DNA of 64,000 bases. Source: Kordia sp050633145. Lineage in GTDB: Bacteria > Bacteroidota > Bacteroidia > Flavobacteriales > Flavobacteriaceae. This document shows, piece by piece, positions 60,267 through 64,000 of this stretch (position 1 is the first letter of the stretch; each line of letters opens with the position of its first letter). The position numbers and the translations under genes were made by a program. Location: NCBI RefSeq assembly GCF_050633145.1, contig NZ_JBOEFY010000037.1, positions 29,909-93,908 on the forward strand. Direction: 5' to 3'. The notes under the pieces were generated by a model, which did no database searches, was not told the origin of the DNA, and saw nothing but the letters and a program-made list of their open reading frames with translations.

Positions 60267-61592
60267 ATGATTAAAAAATTACTTTGTATCCTCTTCTTGA
60301 TTCCAATGTGCATGCAGGCACAAAAAGTCATATCAGGTACATTTTCTCCCGCTGAAAAGTTTGAGTGGTTTATCATTTATAAATTAAAAACAACACATCA
60401 AGCATATGTAGATAATGGAAAAATTGTAGATGGGAAATTGAGTTATACTTTTAAGCCTTCTACAGAAAAAGGTATGTATCGTTTGGTATACGGATTGCCA
60501 CAAGAATCAGAAAATTTCGATTTTATTTATAATGGCGAAGAAGATATTGAGTTTACTTTTAATGAAGAAAAGCTGGATTTTACACTTTCCAAAGAAAATA
60601 AATTACATACTTCATATTTTAAAAACATCAATGAGGCAAAACGAATGATTAATGCATTCTACCAAAGCGGAAGTACTGATGAAACAACTTTTTTAGAAGT
60701 TTTTAATTCGATTGATACACTTCAAAAAACATTCGAAACAGAAGCCGAAGGAACTACTGCGTATGAGTTTATTAAGGCAAGTCGCACGTACATGCCAACT
60801 GCATATGAGAAGCCGCAAGTGATGGTAGCTAATATTAAAAAACATTATTTTGATGCTATTGATTTTTCAAATCCGATATTGCAAAACTCTGATTTTATAG
60901 CAGATAAGATGTCAAATTATGTGTTTACAGCATTGCCATTAAAAGAATTTACCGCAGAAGAATTGACTAATGAATACAAAAAGAATATCGCTACGATTTC
61001 TAAAAAAATACAATCGCTTCCTGTAGAATATCAAAAAACATTATTCAACATATTGTGGGAACAAATGGTTGTGGTAGAAAATCAAGACATTGCCATTCAT
61101 ATTGGAGACGACTATTTAGCACCATTAGCAAAACAATTGAATGATAAGATATTAATTGATAAACTTGATGTATATAAACGTTTAGTTTTTGGAGCTGTTG
61201 CACCTGATTTTTCTTGGGTAAAAGACAACAAAACACACAAACTAAGTGAATTGGATACTGCCGAAAATTACATTATTGTATTCTGGAGTAGCACCTGTTC
61301 ACACTGTTTAAAAGAAATGCCAAAGCTTAAGACCTTTGTCAACTCTCAAGAAAAAGGCAAGTTTAAAGTCATTGCAATTGGTTTGGAAGATGAGCGTGCA
61401 AGTTGGGCAGATGAGAGTTCATTTTATCCAGATTTCATTCATGTTTTAGGATTGGAAAAGTGGGACAATGAAATTGGGAACTTGTATGATGTAAGTTCTA
61501 CACCAACCTTTTTTGTATTGAACAAAGACAAACGCATTATTGGAAAACCGTATGGTGTAAAGGAATTGATTGAATTTTACACGAAGAAGTAA
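60267..61592 (+). CDS. TlpA-like thiol-disulfide oxidoreductase, periplasmic
   Basis: The 441-residue protein has a signal peptide (to CMQAQ), a long N-terminal region (about 20-310) like the DUF4369/DUF5106 modules attached to TlpA proteins in Bacteroidota, and a C-terminal thioredoxin fold. Its redox site is C344-S-H-C347 (SSTCSHCLKEMP), followed by a cis-Pro at TPTFFVLN. It probably reduces or isomerises disulfides in periplasmic proteins. It is monocistronic, with a terminator directly after it. Confidence 0.88.
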   Translation: MIKKLLCILFLIPMCMQAQKVISGTFSPAEKFEWFIIYKLKTTHQAYVDNGKIVDGKLSYTFKPSTEKGMYRLVYGLPQESENFDFIYNGEEDIEFTFNEEKLDFTLSKENKLHTSYFKNINEAKRMINAFYQSGSTDETTFLEVFNSIDTLQKTFETEAEGTTAYEFIKASRTYMPTAYEKPQVMVANIKKHYFDAIDFSNPILQNSDFIADKMSNYVFTALPLKEFTAEELTNEYKKNIATISKKIQSLPVEYQKTLFNILWEQMVVVENQDIAIHIGDDYLAPLAKQLNDKILIDKLDVYKRLVFGAVAPDFSWVKDNKTHKLSELDTAENYIIVFWSSTCSHCLKEMPKLKTFVNSQEKGKFKVIAIGLEDERASWADESSFYPDFIHVLGLEKWDNEIGNLYDVSSTPTFFVLNKDKRIIGKPYGVKELIEFYTKK

Positions 61593-61611
61593 TTCTAAAG
61601 CCATTATATAA

Positions 61612-61645
61612 AAAAACAGAAAAGCGATATTACTTTTCTGTTTTT
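61612..61645. terminator. Terminator, copy 1 of a duplicated hairpin
   Basis: Stem AAAAACAGAAAAG with complement, 8-base loop, between the converging tlpA-like and 61693 peptide genes. Nearly the same hairpin and flanks recur at 61957-61988. Confidence 0.9.
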
Positions 61646-61692
61646 CAGGTTGTTTTTTCTTATGTTTTAACTTCAATTTATCCTGAAACTTA

Positions 61693-61833
61693 TTAAGAAT
61701 CTGAATTTGTACAACCGTTTTCTAAATCTGTTCTTCCATGGAATATTGTTCCGCCTTTTATAAAATCAGTTTGCTCTAATTTTGCAATTTGTAACTTATT
61801 CAAGCTAAATGTTTTCTTTTTTTGTGTTTTCAT
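61693..61833 (-). CDS. RiPP precursor peptide, GG-leader, 46 aa
   Basis: The peptide starts MKTQKKKTFSLNKLQIAKLE, Gly-Gly lies at residues 27-28, and an 18-residue core has Thr29 directly after GG and Cys41 near the C-terminus. It is the shortest core of the set. The leader fits the LNKxxIAKLE form of the family. It is the second peptide behind the module-3 regulator, and its terminator is a duplicate of that behind the first. Confidence 0.82.
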   Translation of the reverse strand: MKTQKKKTFSLNKLQIAKLEQTDFIKGGTIFHGRTDLENGCTNSDS

Positions 61834-61956
61834 AATAGTATATTTTAACGTTATTTCTTTAAATATATGGATTTCTTAGCATAAAAAAGAAGGTGATTCT
61901 ACCATTATGGAATTCTTAACGTGTAGATTTGAATTCTCTAAAGTTCGAGAACAAAA

Positions 61957-61988
61957 AAAACAGAAAAGCGACATTACTTTTCTGTTTT
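61957..61988. terminator. Terminator, copy 2 of the duplicated hairpin
   Basis: Stem AAAACAGAAAAG with complement, loop CGACATTA, 27 bases past the 62015 peptide stop. The loop of copy 1 differs at one base, and a following AGGTT stretch is shared. Confidence 0.9.
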
Positions 61989-62014
61989 CTAGGTTATTTC
62001 TTATGATTAATCAT

Positions 62015-62275
62015 TTATGGACATACAGGTCCTGTTTGGAACCCACCTCCATTCTCCGGATTACAAGGATTTTTAGGACTTGTTATTTTATAGGTATCTG
62101 TTGTTTCTGGGTCACAAGTCACAGGGCAAGTGTGTTCGTGTGTAGGACATGTGTCTGAAGGGTTTGGACCTGTAGGCACACATGGGAAACTAGCTGTTCC
62201 TCCTTTTAATGTGTATGCACGCAAATTAGCTACGACATACTTTCTTAACCTTAGGGGTTTTTTCTTTTCTCTCAT
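62015..62275 (-). CDS. RiPP precursor-like peptide with long Cys/Pro-rich core, 86 aa
   Basis: The leader is shorter and more basic than in the others (MREKKKPLRLRKYVVANLRA, then Gly-Gly at residues 25-26). A 60-residue core has six Cys (32, 43, 50, 54, 71, 85) and is rich in Pro, Thr and Gly. CPTHEHTCPVTCDPET resembles knotted or heavily cross-linked peptides more than a simple lantibiotic. A TAGTTTTG box is 29 bases upstream. It is the first peptide after the module-3 regulator, about 95 bases away. Confidence 0.8.
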   Translation of the reverse strand: MREKKKPLRLRKYVVANLRAYTLKGGTASFPCVPTGPNPSDTCPTHEHTCPVTCDPETTDTYKITSPKNPCNPENGGGFQTGPVCP

Positions 62276-62303
62276 TTTAATAATTTTTAAATTTGAATGT
62301 GAT

Positions 62304-62311
62304 CAAAACTA
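62304..62311 (-). promoter_or_regulatory. Candidate -7 box for the 62015-62275 peptide
   Basis: The minus strand reads TAGTTTTG followed by A, the same box as at 16066-16073, but no good TTTG lies 19-21 bases further up. Confidence 0.5.
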
Positions 62312-62369
62312 AGGAATCATCATCAATATTACTTGAAAATCAGTTGTTTGAAAACGACAATTCCGTGAA

Positions 62370-64000
62370 TTATTGTTTTTTCTCTGAATTCTCTCTTACT
62401 TTTTTAATAAAATACGAAGGTTTTAACCCAGTTTTCTTTTGGAAAGCTCTCGAAAATCCTTCTGGGTTTGAAAAACCTATTTCTTCAGCAATAGCGCGAA
62501 TTGTATATTTTTGATACTTAGTATCTGTTTGCACATGATTTACTAAATAATCAATTCGTAAATCGTTGATGTAGGTAGTAAAGTTTTTTCCTTTGTATGT
62601 ATTTACGATTTTAGACAAATATTTAGAATTTGTATTCACAATTTTTGCCACATCTTTAAGTGAGATTTGATTGGTAAGATACGCTTCTCCTCTTTCAAAT
62701 GCCTCTAATGATTGTAACACTTCATCTACAATATTTGGATCTATTCCTAAAGAAACAGCTTGTACAGTTGCATTTTTCACTATAATTTCTTCTTCTACAA
62801 TAGCATTTGATTGTGACATGATTTCATTGTATCGCTTTTCATATTTCTTTTTCAAAAGGTAATTGTATATAAATCCACCTAACATTAACACACAGAATAA
62901 AACACTTATTATTATAATCCATTTATTTTTTTGAGAAATTTCTTCATTGTTTTCCTTTAAAATTTTGATGGTTTCATCCCTTTCTTCCATCAATTGAGGA
63001 ATATCATAATCATTTTTGATATTATCATATAAGAATTTATAATTTGCATGAATTATACTATCTATACGAATAAGTCTATTTGTATAGTGTAATTGCAATT
63101 TCAAATCCTTTTTTTGTTTGGCATCTTTTATCAGGTAAAAATAAGAGTCACGTAAAGGAATAAACAATCTTTTTTTTGCATCAAAAGAGGTATCTATTTT
63201 TTTAAAAAGTCGTAAAGCTTTTTCTTTTTTATTGGTAGCATAATAACTTTTTGCCAAATAATAGTCTGCAGTTAATTGATTTAATTTATCTAAATGTATA
63301 CGTCCTTTTTCTAGGCTATCAATAGCAGCTTTGTAAGCACCTTTCTTTGTAAGGTTAATTCCTTCGTGCACTACAAAATTGAAATAGAAATCGGGTTTAT
63401 TGTTTTTTCGTGCAAAAAGGATACCCTTTTTATTAATTTCAGAACATTCTTCAACCTTATCCATTTCAAAATTTACTGCAGATAAGAGTAGTAATATGTT
63501 GACATACTTATTGGAATCTAATGTTTTTTCTGCTTTTTCATACTGTAAACATTCTGTAAATAACACTAAAGCTTCCTCATATTTTCCAATAACTCTCTTC
63601 AAAAAAGCAATGTTATATTTTACATAGTTTTGGTAATTTGTATTCCCATTCTTTTTCGCTTCGGAAAGCGCTAAAAAATAATTTTCCAACGCTTCTTCAT
63701 ATTTAGCATCGTTATCTAATACAGCTCCTTTTAGGAAGTAAGCTTTCATTGGAAAAGCAGCATCTTCTTTTAGGTTTTTTGTATATAGAATACTTTTATC
63801 CAAATCCTCTAATTTCTGGGCAATATTGGTTTCTTTTAGAGCTAATAAATAATACACATGACCTATAAAACGCTCATTATCGCTTTGCTTTGCTTTCTCT
63901 AAATAATTACTGGCTAGATCTTTTGCCTTTTCAATACTGATGCTTGTATTAAGGAGTTGTGTTCTAAGGTTATTAAACTCCTTTAGTAAATCTTCTTCTT
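62370..64000 (-). CDS. Membrane-anchored TPR regulator with C-terminal AraC HTH (module 3, 5' end outside window)
   Basis: The frame is open to the window edge, so the true start lies beyond 64000; a GTG at 63857 is internal, because TPR-like sequence continues upstream of it (ASNYLEKAKQSDNERFIGH). Visible parts are TPR repeats, one transmembrane helix (in IIIISVLFCVLMLGGFIYNY) and an AraC HTH domain ending KKTGLKPSYFIKKVRE. It has the same architecture as 7557-9173 and 13489-15189. Two GG-leader peptides follow on the same strand, matching the other modules. Confidence 0.88.
   Translation of the reverse strand, partial: EEDLLKEFNNLRTQLLNTSISIEKAKDLASNYLEKAKQSDNERFIGHVYYLLALKETNIAQKLEDLDKSILYTKNLKEDAAFPMKAYFLKGAVLDNDAKYEEALENYFLALSEAKKNGNTNYQNYVKYNIAFLKRVIGKYEEALVLFTECLQYEKAEKTLDSNKYVNILLLLSAVNFEMDKVEECSEINKKGILFARKNNKPDFYFNFVVHEGINLTKKGAYKAAIDSLEKGRIHLDKLNQLTADYYLAKSYYATNKKEKALRLFKKIDTSFDAKKRLFIPLRDSYFYLIKDAKQKKDLKLQLHYTNRLIRIDSIIHANYKFLYDNIKNDYDIPQLMEERDETIKILKENNEEISQKNKWIIIISVLFCVLMLGGFIYNYLLKKKYEKRYNEIMSQSNAIVEEEIIVKNATVQAVSLGIDPNIVDEVLQSLEAFERGEAYLTNQISLKDVAKIVNTNSKYLSKIVNTYKGKNFTTYINDLRIDYLVNHVQTDTKYQKYTIRAIAEEIGFSNPEGFSRAFQKKTGLKPSYFIKKVRENSEKKQ

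Overview
The window looks like chromosome of a marine member of the Flavobacteriaceae (Bacteroidota), plausibly Kordia-like. The evidence is an AT-rich composition with A/T-ending codons, promoters with a TAnnTTTG -7 box, a TonB-dependent receptor, a DUF4270 lipoprotein next to a short starch synthase, a lamin-tail/Calx-beta surface protein, atpDC apart from the other ATP synthase genes, and many GG-leader peptide genes of the kind annotated as Bacteroidota class I lanthipeptide precursors. Genus is an inference. No rRNA, tRNA, insertion sequence, prophage or CRISPR array was seen.

Layout. 1-4.1 kb: a truncated large surface protein, recX, a small membrane protein and a JmjC/cupin oxygenase. 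4.1-6.8 kb: bioB with a membrane protein and a secreted hydrolase upstream. 6.9-9.6 kb: first regulator/RiPP module (three precursor peptides around a membrane-anchored TPR-AraC regulator). 10-12.1 kb: flotillin and NfeD. 12.2-13.3 kb: a stand-alone ketosynthase. 13.5-16.0 kb: second regulator/RiPP module. 16.2-20.8 kb: tight biotin operon (paralogue of the bioB-side membrane protein, bioF, DUF2007, bioD, bioA, a tyrosine phosphatase). 20.9-25.0 kb: sanA and four tandem paralogues of an unrecognised exported protein. 25.2-27.1 kb: atpC/atpD. 27.4-32.5 kb: sigma factor, membrane TPR protein, exported CHAT protease and another precursor peptide. 32.6-39.9 kb: TonB receptor, glmS, DUF4270 and a truncated-type starch synthase. 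40.0-44.7 kb: panC-panD-flippase-dead esterase-radA. 45-51 kb: housekeeping genes separated by dispersed hairpin repeats. 51.3-55.6 kb: fbp, then a four-gene operon of two coiled-coil proteins, a Ras-like GTPase and a hybrid histidine kinase. 55.7-60.2 kb: TerB-like protein, an unknown protein and mfd. 60.3-64 kb: a TlpA-like protein and a third regulator/RiPP module running off the window.

The main signal is a recurring architecture. Three times, a gene for an exported or membrane-anchored TPR protein with a C-terminal AraC DNA-binding domain is followed on the same strand by two small genes for Lys/Leu/Ser-rich leaders ending in Gly-Gly and Cys/Ser/Thr-containing cores. Nine such precursors are present but no modification, protease or export gene. 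The precursors therefore appear to be orphan, modified in trans, and locally regulated. Shared upstream elements and palindromes support local regulation.

The second candidate system is the GTPase operon at 52.3-55.6 kb, in which a Rab/Ras-like switch lacking the usual catalytic Gln is coupled by overlapping genes to a hybrid histidine kinase.
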